Shown here: one piece after another, positions 47,875 through 58,363 of the stretch
Layout: each line of letters begins with the position of its first letter
Numbering within the stretch: the first letter of the stretch is position 1
NCBI RefSeq assembly: GCF_001557535.2
Contig: NZ_CP014308.1
Coordinates: forward strand, 558,001 to 622,000
DNA from: Burkholderia sp. PAMC 26561
GTDB taxonomy: Bacteria > Pseudomonadota > Gammaproteobacteria > Burkholderiales > Burkholderiaceae
DNA: 64,000 bases
Reading direction: 5' to 3'
Position numbers and translations under genes: made by a program
Notes under the pieces: model-generated
Told to the model about the DNA's origin: nothing
What the model saw: the letters and a program-made list of their open reading frames with translations, nothing else
Database searches by the model: none

Positions 47875-48225
47875 TAGTTCTTAAAAACCTGCAACTGGCG
47901 CAAACCGAAAAAGCGGGCGACACCATTGCGTCTGTGCCGGCGAAGTCAGCCGTCGCGGCACTCAAAGATTCTACTGGGATCATCAAACTCAAATTTGAAC
48001 TGGACGGCAACCTTCAAGATCCCCGGTTTTCACTGTCTCAGAGTCTCGGCGAAGAGATTTTGAAAGGGTTTCCTAGCGCGATCGCCTCAGGTGCCGGCGG
48101 GATCGCAAAAGGGGCAACTCAAGCCGTAGAAGGCATTGGGCGTAAATTGGGGAATTTGTTCTCGAAATAGCTTCCTACCAGTCGGAGTGTGCGACCGGCT
48201 GCACGTCACAACGTCAGACCAGAGA

Positions 48226-49569
48226 TCAGGGTGCGTTCTCCTTTGTCGGCACGATACGCCATATCGCATTCCCGACATCGTCAGCAACGAGCAAAGCGCC
48301 GTCAACATCGACAGCCACGCCAACTGGGCGCCCCTTGGCGTCGCCCTTGGAATCCAAGAAGCCAGTCAGAAAATCTTCAGGAGGGCCGGAGGGTTTGCCG
48401 TTGGTGAACGGCACAAAGACGACCTTATAACCGGTGCGCGGCTTGCGGTTCCACGACCCATGCTGGCCAACAAACGCGCCGTCGCGATAGTGCGGAGGGA
48501 AAAGCGTCGCATCATAGAAAGTCAAACCAAGCGACGCCGTATGGTTTCCGAGCGCATAGTCGGGCACGATCGCCTTCGCAACCAAATCTGGACGTTGGGG
48601 CTTCACACGGGCATCGACGTGCGATCCATAGTAACTGTAAGGCCATCCGTAGAATGCCCCCTCGTGTATTGCCGTCATGTAGTCCGGCACCAGGTCATTG
48701 CCGAGATCGTCACGTTCGTTAACAGCGGCCCATAGCTCACCTGTTTGCGGTTGCCATGACAAACCATTCGCATTGCGCAGGCCGGTTGCAAAGACACGCG
48801 CTTTACCTGCTTTGACATCAAAGTCGAGGATTCGAGCACGATCCGCCTCGACATCGATCCCGTTTTCCGCTGCATTGCTGTTTGATCCGACGGCGATAAA
48901 GAGGTGAGTCCCGTCCGCACTGGCAATGATGTTTTTCGTCCAATGATGGTCGATCGGTCCAGCGGGCAGGTCTGCGACTTTCATGCCGGGTGATGTGATC
49001 ACCGTTTCGCCAGGCACATAGGGGAAGCGAAGCAGTGCGTCGGTATCCGCTACGTACAGGTCGTTCCCGATCAAAGCCATGCCGAAGGGCGAATTGAGCC
49101 CCTCGATCAGAACTGTCCGGGTTTGGGCGGCGGTGCCCCCGCTCACTGCGCGCAGCAAAATAATCTTGTTCGGACTTGGCACACCTGCGCCTGCGCGCTT
49201 CATGACCTGCTTCCTCACCCACGACACGAGGCGCTTGATCGGACCACCCGTTTCGTCATGTACAGCCGGCGCGTCAGCTTCGGCGACCAGAACGTCTCCG
49301 TTTGGAAGCACGTATATCCAGCGAGGATGATCCAGATCACGGGCGAATGCGTTTACCGCGAAACCGTCGACTGCGTCGGGACGATCGTCCGCGCCGAAGC
49401 CGCGTGCGGGCGCAATGTTGACGGTCGTGAGGAGCGACTTTGTCGGTTCAGGCAAGGCAGGCGCGTCGCCATACCCGGCAACCTCTGGAGTTGTTGATGT
49501 TGCACTGCAAGCGGCCAGACACCCGAGCACTGCCAACGTCAGTGCCGTCTTCAGCTTCCAAATATTCAT
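48226..49569 (-). CDS. Sorbosone-dehydrogenase-like beta-propeller lipoprotein
   Basis: The protein is 447 aa. Signal MNIWKLKTALTLAVLGCLAAC has lipobox LAAC, so it is probably anchored in the envelope. Motifs: LDHPRWIYVLPNGDVLVAEA, NSPFGMALIGNDLYVADTDA, GLRNANGLSWQPQTGELWAA, ERDDLGNDLVPDYMT, FVGQHGSWNRKPRTGYKVVF, as in PQQ-dependent L-sorbosone/glucose dehydrogenase-type propellers. Many relatives have unknown substrates. The start was chosen at the second Met (49569). Confidence 0.9.
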   Translation of the reverse strand: MNIWKLKTALTLAVLGCLAACSATSTTPEVAGYGDAPALPEPTKSLLTTVNIAPARGFGADDRPDAVDGFAVNAFARDLDHPRWIYVLPNGDVLVAEADAPAVHDETGGPIKRLVSWVRKQVMKRAGAGVPSPNKIILLRAVSGGTAAQTRTVLIEGLNSPFGMALIGNDLYVADTDALLRFPYVPGETVITSPGMKVADLPAGPIDHHWTKNIIASADGTHLFIAVGSNSNAAENGIDVEADRARILDFDVKAGKARVFATGLRNANGLSWQPQTGELWAAVNERDDLGNDLVPDYMTAIHEGAFYGWPYSYYGSHVDARVKPQRPDLVAKAIVPDYALGNHTASLGLTFYDATLFPPHYRDGAFVGQHGSWNRKPRTGYKVVFVPFTNGKPSGPPEDFLTGFLDSKGDAKGRPVGVAVDVDGALLVADDVGNAIWRIVPTKENAP

Positions 49570-49899
49570 GTTTTCCACGACCGGTCTAAGACATAGTTTG
49601 CTTCCGAATGGACGTTAGACGACTGCGTTTGCATTTCGTTTCGATTCCATGCCGCTCCAATACAAAAACGAGAGGCAGATATGGAGACGACGTACTTAGG
49701 GATGACCATTCGGACATTGCGCGTCCGTTGCACCGGCGCGAAAAGTCGCGTTGTGGTTCAAAGAAGGTCTTTCTAGGCACTCCTGCACTGCCCACGGGAC
49801 CAGGAATATAGGCGTTGAAGGGTTGCGGCGCTACGGAGGGCACGTCTTAAAAACGCCGTTAACGAATCAGATAATGAACTCAGCAAGAGACTTTGTATT

Positions 49900-50166
49900 T
49901 CACCGCCCTCGTAAAATCAACAAGTTCTTCACCTTGCGCAATGCACCTGCGCGGTTACCCAGTACAAGGAGAGAACTTGCAACATCGACCGAACTGGCGG
50001 AGACCAGATCCGTGCCGCAAAGTAGGCCAGCCGATCCGATAACGATTCTGATTTCTCGGTCTAGCTCGTGAATGTCAATGATCGAGCCGCGTTCTACCCG
50101 ATTGAGCAAGGTCTGGACAAGCACGAAGAGATCATCATCTCCGTTTAGACGACGCGGATCTATCAT
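49900..50166 (-). CDS. Small hypothetical protein
   Basis: The protein is 88 aa: MIDPRRLNGDDDLFVLVQTL, then IIDIHELDREIRIVIGSAGL. It is helical and is divergently oriented to the CheB-like gene. No family is recognised. Confidence 0.5.
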   Translation of the reverse strand: MIDPRRLNGDDDLFVLVQTLLNRVERGSIIDIHELDREIRIVIGSAGLLCGTDLVSASSVDVASSLLVLGNRAGALRKVKNLLILRGR

Positions 50167-50244
50167 GGTCGCTCCGTAGCCGCATTGTTCGCCCAATCCC
50201 ATATGTCAGAATACCCCAAATGCTGTCCGATCTCGGGAGCGCAA

Positions 50245-50850
50245 ATGAATGCTGACAACGATCCTTACTGCGTCGCTCTCGGCGCTTCAGGCAGCGAAGG
50301 TCTCTCCGACATCATTGAGTTGCTCAACGCATGGCCGAAAGGCGTGCACGCTGTTTTAATGGTCGTACTTCACCGGTCAAGCGACGACCACAGCGATCTG
50401 AGAGCGGTTCTGGCTCATCGCTGTCCAGACTTACACGTAGAGATTGCTCGCGACGGTCAGGTTCTCGTACCTAACGTCTGTTACATCGGAATGCCTGACC
50501 GGCCTTTGACGCTGCTCGACGACAGGTCCGCGTTTCTGATCGATGGATCGAACGACAGGTTAAGAAACCGAACGGTAGATGCGCTGTTTCATTCTATTGC
50601 CGAAAACATCGGCAAGCGAACAGTGGGCATCGTGTTATCAGGATCGCTGGACGACGGCTCTCGCGGGCTTGCAGCGATACACCGGGCGGGTGGCTTGACG
50701 ATGGTCTTGGATCCTCAAAACAAACCCGTAGGCATGCAGCAAAATGCGATTGCTTTTGATGGCCCGATCACCTTCGTGGGCAACTCAACCGAAATTGCAC
50801 AGGTCTTGGACGGCCTATTACCTCGGCAAAGCCATCGGGTTCATCGTTGA
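50245..50850 (+). CDS. CheB-like methylesterase domain protein
   Basis: The protein is 201 aa, with only the catalytic domain: VALGASGSEG (Ser nucleophile), MVVLHRSSDD (His) and IVLSGSLDDGSRGL (Asp). CheB demethylates glutamates on chemoreceptors. Here it lacks the receiver and no che or receptor genes are nearby, so it may serve another role, as in CheB-PAS-kinase hybrids. GGGAGC precedes ATG 50245. Confidence 0.85.
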   Translation: MNADNDPYCVALGASGSEGLSDIIELLNAWPKGVHAVLMVVLHRSSDDHSDLRAVLAHRCPDLHVEIARDGQVLVPNVCYIGMPDRPLTLLDDRSAFLIDGSNDRLRNRTVDALFHSIAENIGKRTVGIVLSGSLDDGSRGLAAIHRAGGLTMVLDPQNKPVGMQQNAIAFDGPITFVGNSTEIAQVLDGLLPRQSHRVHR

Positions 50851-51128
50851 TCGAACAACGATGCTGAAAGTCGGGTGAATAGCTGATAATGGCGCAGGCG
50901 CAGATCCGCCGCTCGGCAACATACAAATTTCCTTAGCATTGAGACTGACTGATATTCAGAACTCGCGAGCGGTCATTCAGGCTCAAGGCGAGACACCCAG
51001 GCGACTGATGCCTCTCATGGCGGCGATCCGCAGCCGCGTCCTGCAAGAGACTTAGATGTCGCTCCAAAAAGGTCAGTCGTCAAAACCTCGCTGGACATTT
51101 ATGTTCAGCCGACGGTTGTGTGCTGTAT

Positions 51129-51326
51129 TTAGCCGTGCTCGTCAATCCATTTCTTGGCCCAAGCGAGCGCTTCCTCGACCGCCTCTGACTCAGTCGTATA
51201 CACCTCAAATCTTCCCGACGACGTCACAATTTTGTGCCTGAGCGATACAACGCCATAAGCGCTGAACGTTCCATCTGTGTTTGCATGCGGCTGAGCCGAC
51301 ACCACGTAACCGCTGTACGGCTCCAT
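51129..51326 (-). CDS. Small conserved hypothetical protein
   Basis: The protein is 65 aa: MEPYSGYVVSAQPHANTDGT, then SGRFEVYTTESEAVEEALAW and KKWIDEHG. GGGAGG lies six bases before the ATG. The pattern (beta strands then helix) resembles small Burkholderia hypotheticals. Function is unknown. Confidence 0.65.
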   Translation of the reverse strand: MEPYSGYVVSAQPHANTDGTFSAYGVVSLRHKIVTSSGRFEVYTTESEAVEEALAWAKKWIDEHG

Positions 51327-51387
51327 TTAGCCTCCCGTTAGCACTTCGAAGTTGTTAAAACAGAATTTTCGGATAAATGCACACCGG

Positions 51388-51626
51388 TTACTCGTCGTTC
51401 CAATCAAAGGAGTCTATTTGCCGTGTTGCCTGATTACGAGCTTCGGCTGCGGCCTTATTCGGGTCGGTCGCGCGGAGCACTTTCCAGAAGATCTTTCCCC
51501 TCGGAGACCACCTTCGCGTTTCACCCACGCATCATATACAAATAGGGTAGGCCGCTCCGGTCGAACGCTGATCGTCACATCGTACGTAAGATTGTGTCCG
51601 CCGCTCTGTGAATATTGAAAGTCCAT
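51388..51626 (-). pseudogene. Small hypothetical gene with a homopolymer frameshift
   Basis: The first frame: MDFQYSQSGGHNLTYDVTIS, VRPERPTLFVYDAWVKREGG. Adding one base to the TTT at 51494-51496 continues KIFWKVLRATDPNKAAAEAR, NQATRQIDSFDWNDE. The product is about 79 aa, acidic at the end, with unknown function. Confidence 0.5.
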
Positions 51627-51876
51627 CGCGCCCCCAAACAGGAGATGATCATAGCGCGAAGCAATGAATGTCAATGCGGCGACCCTGCATGGCAGCTATT
51701 TCAGCGTACCGACTCGGCTCAGAGCGGCTGTTGAGTGGGATCTTATGTCCAGTTGGCGGGGGCGAACCTCCCCGAACCGCATCTTTGCGAAGGTCGTGAT
51801 GGACAGATGAAGGGGTATATTCTTTTAGCCGCCACCTGTATTTTGCTTTATTTAACTCGATTTCAGGAGGGACACT

Positions 51877-53012
51877 GTGCTGCATACGTTTCTGTCAAAT
51901 AATCGTAATGATCTGATTGCGCGGTGTCGCGCGAAAGTGGCAAGCCGACCCGCTCGTGACGCCTCAGAGCAGCAGTTAGAAAACGGTGTCCCCTTGTTCC
52001 TTGATCAGCTGATTACGAAGCTGAAAATTGAGCAAACCGACAGCCCGTTGGAAAGCCGACTGGTGTCAGGCCCGGCTGATGGCAATCAAGCATTTTCAGC
52101 GATCGGCGGGTCTGCGGCTTCAAATGGGCATGAGCTGCTGAAGCTTGGGTTCACGGTTGACCAGGTTGTGCACGACTACGGAGATCTTTGTCAGGCCATC
52201 ACCGACTTGGCACAGGAGCGGGATGCGCCATTTTCAATTGATGAATTTCGGACACTGAATCGCTGCCTCGATAATGCGATAGCGGATGCGGTAACAGAAT
52301 TCAGCTACCGACGAGATTTCATTGTTGCGGGTCAACACGCGGCCGAGAGACCGAAAGACATGGGTCGTTCGTCCACGAACTCCGGAATTTCCTTCACACG
52401 GCTACGCTCGCATTTACCGCGGCAAAAACCGGAAGCCTTCCGCTCTTTGGTGCAACTGGCACCGTACTGGAACGGAGCCTACAGGGCCTTGGACGTCTGA
52501 TCGACCACTCGATGACCGAGGTAAAAAGCGCAGAGCAAGCGGGCGCAAAATGGAAGCTTTTCTCACTCGACGAATTTATTCAAGAAGTGAGAGTCGCTGC
52601 TAACTTGGCCGCGCAGGTCCGGGGGTGCAGTTTTTCGGTAGCGTCAGTCGCTCCGAACCTTGCGGTTAGCGGCGATCGAGACTTACTGTATTCTGCCGTG
52701 AGCAACCTTCTCCAAAATGCCTTCAAATTCACCAAACCACATACCGACGTGACGCTTCATGCTTATGCCGTCGCGGATCGGATCCTGATCGACGTCACGG
52801 ATCATGGAGGTGGTCTGCCAGCTGGTGCAGCCGTGAAACTATTCATGCCTTTTACGCAATATGGTGAAGACAGATCGGGTCTAGGACTGGGACTGTCAAT
52901 TGCCCGACGCAGTGTCGAGCTTAATGATGGGGTGTTGAGCGTCCGGGACGTGCCGGGAGTAGGCTGCATCTTCACAATTTGTCTTCCACGGCACGCAATA
53001 ACAAAGACGTAA
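51877..53012 (+). pseudogene. RsbR-type histidine kinase, paralogue of 19400-20533, one frameshift
   Basis: Residues 1-150 closely match the 19400 kinase: NNRNDLIARCRAKVASRPAR, VVHDYGDLCQAITDLAQERD, RTLNRCLDNAIADAVTEF. Adding one G to GGG at 52362-52364 continues GSFVHELRNFLHTATLAF (H-box), LLQNAFKFTKPH, DHGGGLP and SGLGLGLSIARR. This restores about 378 aa, the same length as the paralogue. GTG start with AGGAGG upstream. Confidence 0.85.
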
Positions 53013-53070
53013 TCGTTACCGTCTATTTCGCTGGCTGGATGGCATTTGCAGGAAGGTGGCGACTGCCGCA

Positions 53071-54196
53071 TCACCCCAACAGACAATGGCGAGGAAGCTT
53101 GACGGCAAGCGTTGTCGATCCGTCACGGCACTCGACTTCGAGTGTGCCGCCATGTGTTTGCACGATCGCTTTGGCGATATACAAACCAAGCCCGACTCCA
53201 GCAGCGGTGCCCTTCCTTGCCGTGCTGGCCGAGCGAATAAGTGGGTCGAATATCTTGTCGATTTTGTCGGCGGGGATTTCGCCGCCGTTCGAAACGGACA
53301 CTACCACTTCGTGCTCCTCGCAACGTGCCGTCAATACAGCACTCCCAGTGCCGTGCTGTGCTGCATTCACCAGCAGGTTCGTGAGCAACTGGCCCAATCG
53401 TGCCCCGTCCCACGTGCCGACCATGATGCCATCGTATCGTTCGTCGACTTGGAAAGATGGATAGGACGCACAGACCTCTTCGACCGCTTGGTGACTGATG
53501 CGCCGTAGATCGTCCGTCGTTGGTGTCATGGGCAGCATATCGCCTAAACGGATACGGGAAAAATCCAGCAAGTCGTCTACCATGTGCTTCATTCGATCGG
53601 CACTACGAAGCACCGCAGCGGCGGCCTTCGTTGAGGATGCGCCCAGCGCCTCATCTCGAAGCGGGTATTGAGCCGAGTTGTGTATTGCGCCGAGCGGGGA
53701 GCGCAGATCATGTGCCAGAATGCCATTGAAAAGGTCGCGCAGGCGATTTGGCCGACGCCGAGTACTTCGCGATTGACTCAGTCAACGCTTGATCAATAGC
53801 TTCGTTGAAACGAACTATCTGATCGATCGTTTCTTCATTGACACGATACGGTTGTGCCTGCCAATGACGAATCACGGTTGCCCTGAGCGCGCGATATTCC
53901 GAAACCAATTCTTCGAGCGTGAATCCATGGGCTAAACGGTCGTCTGCGTGTGTTTTTGCGACATCAACTATTTCGGGCGCGTGCTCCAGCCCCTCGCCTT
54001 TCGACTTTGCGATTTGCTCGTCGGCACTCTGACCGGTGCGCATATCATGAGCGATATGAAGCAAGATTTCACGAGCGGAGTTGCGGCGCTGTTGATCAGA
54101 GAGCTTTTCCGGAGCAACACCTAGGCGACGGGCGAACTCGGACCAGTCTTCGAGAATGTCGTCGACCTTCTGTTCTATTAGTTCGGCCAATACCAT
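53071..54196 (-). pseudogene. Histidine kinase with RsbRD-type N-terminus, one frameshift
   Basis: The N-terminal 140 residues: MVLAELIEQKVDDILEDWSE, FTLEELVSEYRALRATVIRH, FNEAIDQALTESIAKYS, the RsbRD_N pattern. Near 53740 the frame moves and gives RDLFNGILAHDLRSPLGAIH (H-box), LLTNLLVNAAQHGTG and GVGLGLYIAKAIV. The joined protein of about 375 aa is a cytosolic sensor kinase. It converges with the paralogous kinase ending at 53012. Confidence 0.85.
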
Positions 54197-54451
54197 GCTG
54201 AGTCCTCCGGGTGCGGTCTGTTTGCGAGACGGCGAGGCCGTGTATGTGCAGCGAACGTGATGACTAGCTATGAACGCATGGAGCGCACCAGCAGGTTACG
54301 CTATGTTGTAGTCCAGCGGACTTGAAGCTAAGAGGCAGGAAGTCTTGGGTACGCCGTCCTCGCTCTTAATTTGTAAGGCCCCCATACTTGTCCGTTAGAG
54401 ATTACGGGTTATTTGCCCTTGCGTACACTTCCGGCTAACACAATTGACTAA

Positions 54452-54508
54452 AAAAGCAAGACGCCCGTACTCGATGCAACCGAAGCCGGGCGGTTGCTCG
54501 GTCAGTAA
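54452..54508 (+). pseudogene. Integrase fragment related to 22355-23314
   Basis: The frame KSKTPVLDATEAGRLLG matches the segment KGKTPVLDASEARQLLD of the recombinase at 22355, with similar DNA. Only this short block survives, followed by unrelated sequence. Confidence 0.5.
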
Positions 54509-55029
54509 CGCGGGTTTCAGACAACGTCGTCTCCGGCGGCTATGCCGCCTTCAACTCCTCACTACCAGCCAAGATAACTGCCGTTACACCGGACAGGATG
54601 ATTGTCGCGGCGCAGGGCCCAAGGTACGAAGTCATGTCTTCAATGCCCCAACATCTTCGCCATCACGTAGTGAAAACTATCCAATGGTAGACTGCACAAC
54701 ATGACCGCAAGGACTGTTACGAATTCGGACAGCTCCGGCCGCCTTGCAAGCCCAGATGCCTTCGTTGCTTTCCAATCCCTAACACCTTGCTGAATCGTCC
54801 CACGCCGAACTTCTTTTGGGTTCGATCCCGTGGGTGTTAAATTACTTTGCAGAATGTCATTAAATTCGCGGTTGGACCGAAGGTCGCCTGTTATATTGTT
54901 TCGGCCGAGAACAGATATATGCTAATGGTTCGAACATCAAAAACATAAGCTTGGGACACGCAACTCTTTCAATTTCACCCACTGAATTGCGGAGATGGCT
55001 TGCAAGTTCCACAAAGAGAAGAAGGCTCA
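54509..55029. other. Intergenic region upstream of a membrane kinase
   Basis: About 520 bases. No supported gene or RNA. It would carry the promoter of the kinase at 55030. Confidence 0.35.
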
Positions 55030-57153
55030 ATGCTGCCTTCACGTAGCTTCTTGGCTACTCGTCGAATTCTATATGCCGCGCTCGCGATATCGACCGTGGT
55101 TCCATTAGTCCTGGTCACTTCGTACGGCTACTACGATTACCACCGTCGCTTCGCAGACGCGAACGATTTGGTTGACCGAAATTCCCGTGTTGCCGACGAG
55201 CAGGCTTTGAAAGTTGTAGACTTAAATCGCGAGATGGGAGCGCGGATAGTGGAACTGTTGGGAGAAGGCGATGACATGACTCTTAAGGATAGCGAAGATG
55301 TTATCCATCGTCAGCTTGAAACAATAGGGGGTGCGTTCGCCCAAGTCGCCGCTATTTCAGTTATTGGGAAGAACGGGGCACTTCTTGCGAGCAGCAAACA
55401 TTATCCCGTACCTTCTATTTCGATTGAGGACAGGGAGGATTTCGTCGCAGCGCGGAATATTAGGCCCGAGCCCTACTTCTCGTTGCCTGTGCTCAGCAAA
55501 ATTTCGAAAACTGACGTGTTTACGACCAACATGGGACGCTCGAGCTATGACGGAACGTTTCTTGGTATCGTTTCAATCGCACTAAAAAGAGAGTACTTTG
55601 AAAGCTTCTACAACGAACTTGCGAACGACGACGCAGCGGTCACCATCGCGCTTTATCGACAAGAAGGCGGGGTTTTGGTCCAATACCCCGATACGAAGCC
55701 AACGCCGCTAGGCACGGCATCAGATTCGGCTCTAACAACGGCTCTGCAACACAATGCGCCATTCGGTCAGTTACAGGTAGTGTCGTCCGTCGACGGCCTG
55801 GAGCGGGTTGTCGCATTCAGGCGCGTTGGCGACTACCCACTTTATGTTGCCAGTGGCTATGAAACACAAGCGATAACATCCCAATGGCGTGCGCATTTTA
55901 TCTTCGTCCTTCTCCTGACCGCGCTGCCTTGTGCAGGCATTTGGCTGCTTGTGGGATTTTCACTTCGTCGACTGGAAGCCGAGAAGAAAGCTTGGAACAG
56001 TTGGCAGGCTGAGGCCATCAGGCGAGAACAGGCCGAAGCGTCAGCGCGCCAGCTACAGCGGATGGGCGCACTCGGAAATTTGGTTGCAGGCATCGCCCAC
56101 GACTTCAATAATCTGCTTATGGTCGTGTCAACGAACGTCGCCTTGGCCACGAGCAAGCGGTTTACTCACATCGAGAAAGAGGTTCGTGCGGTGGAAAGAG
56201 CCGCGCTGGGCGCAGAACCTCTTGCTCGGCGACTCATGAGCGTAACTCGGAAGCAGCCGCTCAAGCTCGAAACTGTGACCCTGTCGACGTGGTTTCCGGC
56301 TGCAAAAAACCTCATCGCTGCCGCGCTGGGCGGACGGGTTCATTTGACCCTCTCCATTCCACGCGACATTTGGAACGTCTGCGTCGATAAGACCGAATTG
56401 GAGTCGGCCATCGTCAACATCGCGGTGAACGCAAAAGATGCCATGCCCCACGGCGGACGCTTTATTGTTCGATGCCAGAATTCGCAGCTCTCCGCTAATA
56501 ACAGTCTGCCGCTGGACGGAGATTACGTTTCGATATTCTGTTCCGATAACGGCGTCGGAATGAACGCTGATGTGCTTCGCCGTGCGTTTGAGCCGCTTTT
56601 TACGACTAAGGCGCAAACGGCGGGCACCGGACTTGGGTTAGCGCAAGTTCTTGCTGCTGCTGAACAAGCGGGTGGTACCGCACGCATTGAGAGCCTCGTC
56701 GGAAAAGGAACTACCGTTAGATTGTACCTGCCGCGCCATCACGCGAAATCATCGGCCCAACCACTCGTTCATATGCCCGATACCGAGAAGGTTATGCGCG
56801 ACACATCCGTACTCTTGGTAGAAGACAATGCCGAAGTGGCGGCTGGTGTATTGGCGGTTCTCGAAATGCTTGGATGCACGGTTAGGCACGAAGTGACCGC
56901 AGACGACGCAGTTGCGATTTTGAACGGGGGGATGACGTTTGACCTCATCTTATCGGACATTCAGATGCCTGGAATGATGAACGGCATCGACCTTGCCGAG
57001 CATGTACGCAGTACTTGGCCAGCGCGGAAAATAGCGCTCATGACAGGATATGCTGACGAGATTGACCGTGCTCAGCATGCGGGGGTGAAAATCTTGGCGA
57101 AGCCGTTTGACTTGGACGAACTCGAAACGCTCGTCGCAGAAAGCCACGAGTGA
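55030..57153 (+). CDS. Membrane hybrid histidine kinase with periplasmic Cache-like sensor
   Basis: The protein is 707 aa. TM1 is about 13-37 (ILYAALAISTVVPLVLVTSYG). A periplasmic dCache-like domain (about 38-285) contains ISVIGKNGALLASS and DFVAARN. TM2 is about 291-312. A short coiled linker leads to HisKA with H357 in GIAHDFNNLLM (the HDFNNLL class), HATPase with VNAKDAMPHGG, DNGVGM and GTGLGLAQVL, then a receiver with D643 in LILSDIQMPGM and K in ILAKPFD. It likely senses an extracellular small molecule. No regulator is adjacent. Confidence 0.93.
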   Translation: MLPSRSFLATRRILYAALAISTVVPLVLVTSYGYYDYHRRFADANDLVDRNSRVADEQALKVVDLNREMGARIVELLGEGDDMTLKDSEDVIHRQLETIGGAFAQVAAISVIGKNGALLASSKHYPVPSISIEDREDFVAARNIRPEPYFSLPVLSKISKTDVFTTNMGRSSYDGTFLGIVSIALKREYFESFYNELANDDAAVTIALYRQEGGVLVQYPDTKPTPLGTASDSALTTALQHNAPFGQLQVVSSVDGLERVVAFRRVGDYPLYVASGYETQAITSQWRAHFIFVLLLTALPCAGIWLLVGFSLRRLEAEKKAWNSWQAEAIRREQAEASARQLQRMGALGNLVAGIAHDFNNLLMVVSTNVALATSKRFTHIEKEVRAVERAALGAEPLARRLMSVTRKQPLKLETVTLSTWFPAAKNLIAAALGGRVHLTLSIPRDIWNVCVDKTELESAIVNIAVNAKDAMPHGGRFIVRCQNSQLSANNSLPLDGDYVSIFCSDNGVGMNADVLRRAFEPLFTTKAQTAGTGLGLAQVLAAAEQAGGTARIESLVGKGTTVRLYLPRHHAKSSAQPLVHMPDTEKVMRDTSVLLVEDNAEVAAGVLAVLEMLGCTVRHEVTADDAVAILNGGMTFDLILSDIQMPGMMNGIDLAEHVRSTWPARKIALMTGYADEIDRAQHAGVKILAKPFDLDELETLVAESHE

Positions 57154-57483
57154 ATCCGAACTAGAATCCTAGGCCCTCGCTGTCGCTTGGGATGGGCCAA
57201 GTGGCGATCTCGCTCAGGATGTTGAAGGTCCCTTTTTGGCCGCTCGCTGTCTGATGCAGTGAGCATACGTGGCTTACAGCTTGCAAAGCCCGACGGGGGG
57301 AAGCCGTTTCAATCATTCGATTATCCGCTAGGCGGTCATTCAAGTTGTGTCAGATTCGGCTATCCCGCGCGGATCTCCCGCTGAGCCAAGAACGTTCCGT
57401 TGGGCTGGTGGAAGACGATCTTCGTTACAGGCCACCTTCGTCGCGAACAAACTCGCACTGTAGCCTTACAGCTCGCGAATCGC
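57154..57483. other. Intergenic region
   Basis: About 330 bases. A minus-strand frame (57161-57343) is open but has no recognisable features. Confidence 0.3.
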
Positions 57484-57667
57484 TCAAAGCGGTGTCCAAT
57501 GGCCTCGCATCCAGAGCCTGTGATCGCCTTCCCAGCGGTAATGTCCTTCGATCCCGCGATAGCCGGGGGACAGGGGCCGCGGGCACAACTTCAACGACAG
57601 GTTCAGGACGAGGCGGCTGAGCGGGCTTGACGACGCACGCGGATAGGCAGAGCGCGCCAGCCAGCAC
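57484..57667 (-). pseudogene. YXWGXW-type lipoprotein, homopolymer frameshift
   Basis: The N-terminus LAGALCLSACVVKPAQPPRP has lipobox LSAC after a GTG start. Adding one base to GGGGG at 57565-57569 continues PGYRGIEGHYRWEGDHRLWM, then RGHWTPL and stop. The W-rich HYRW...RGHW pattern is typical of small Burkholderia envelope lipoproteins. Role unknown. Confidence 0.6.
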
Positions 57668-58363
57668 AGGACACGGGCTGGTTTTTCGAAAAATTGGTTT
57701 TACTTGATTTCTAATCTCTTCCGTAAGTTCTTGACCTTATGGAACACTCCGCATAACTCAAAGCTTGGTACCGTCGCTCGCCCGCGCGCCGCACACCCCT
57801 TCCGGGTTTTCAGTCTGAAGCTAACGCGTCGATTTACCTCCATCAGCGCGGTGCGATGGATCAGTGGGTGCTCGTAGAAATCGACCCGTCGATCTGCTCG
57901 TACGCGAACGTCCGGGAGTCGCAGTAATTCGACAGGTTTTGCTCCAGGCGTGGTGCTGGAACACATCTACCGACAGTCGATTAAAGACGCTCCTTCGCGA
58001 ACTCACGTGTTAGCACGACGATCCTAACCAATGCCGCGCAGTGGGGCGAATACGGCCGACTATTTATTCGATATCGCTGGCCGCGCGATTCGCTGTTTCT
58101 CTGTGCGCCTAAGGCTTAAGATGCATCGCCGCTTTGGCCTCGCGGCTCATTCGACGGGTGCATCGCATACGAAATGGGCTGCACAAGAGGATGTGTTCTT
58201 CGGTAACGCAACCAGCCAAAGCGGTCCGCCAACACGACCTGGCGACGAAACGAGGCACCCAGCGATCGTCGCAGACATGATTAGCATCGACGGAAACAAC
58301 CATCGGGTGCCGACGATGCGGATCTTTCATATGCCGCTCGGTTTGCAACCGGTGAGCGCGTCT
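57668..58363. other. Region without a supported gene
   Basis: About 700 bases. Several overlapping frames on both strands look like remnants or chance, with no motif I can name. It may hold decayed mobile-element sequence. Confidence 0.3.

Larger units (their letters stand above)
46708..48170 (+). pseudogene. DUF748/AsmA-like membrane protein gene split by an IS630-type element
   Basis: AAGGAGAACAC precedes the ATG. The protein begins with a membrane helix (VCILLAVIALAGVGGWVLVV) and continues FFTVTLTRIALRGP and LKLDWRTLFSPRVHAEYVFV, the DUF748 pattern of large periplasmic repeats. At codon 276 a 339-bp element enters. Removing it and one TA gives SLVLKNLQLAQTEKAGDT, and the tail KLKFELDGNLQDPRFSLSQS, EEILKGFPSAIASGAGG ends at 48170. 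The restored protein would be 373 aa. Confidence 0.9.

Noticed and set aside
57161..57343. Minus-strand 60-codon frame after the membrane kinase
   Set aside because: It is short, with no ribosome site or known motif.
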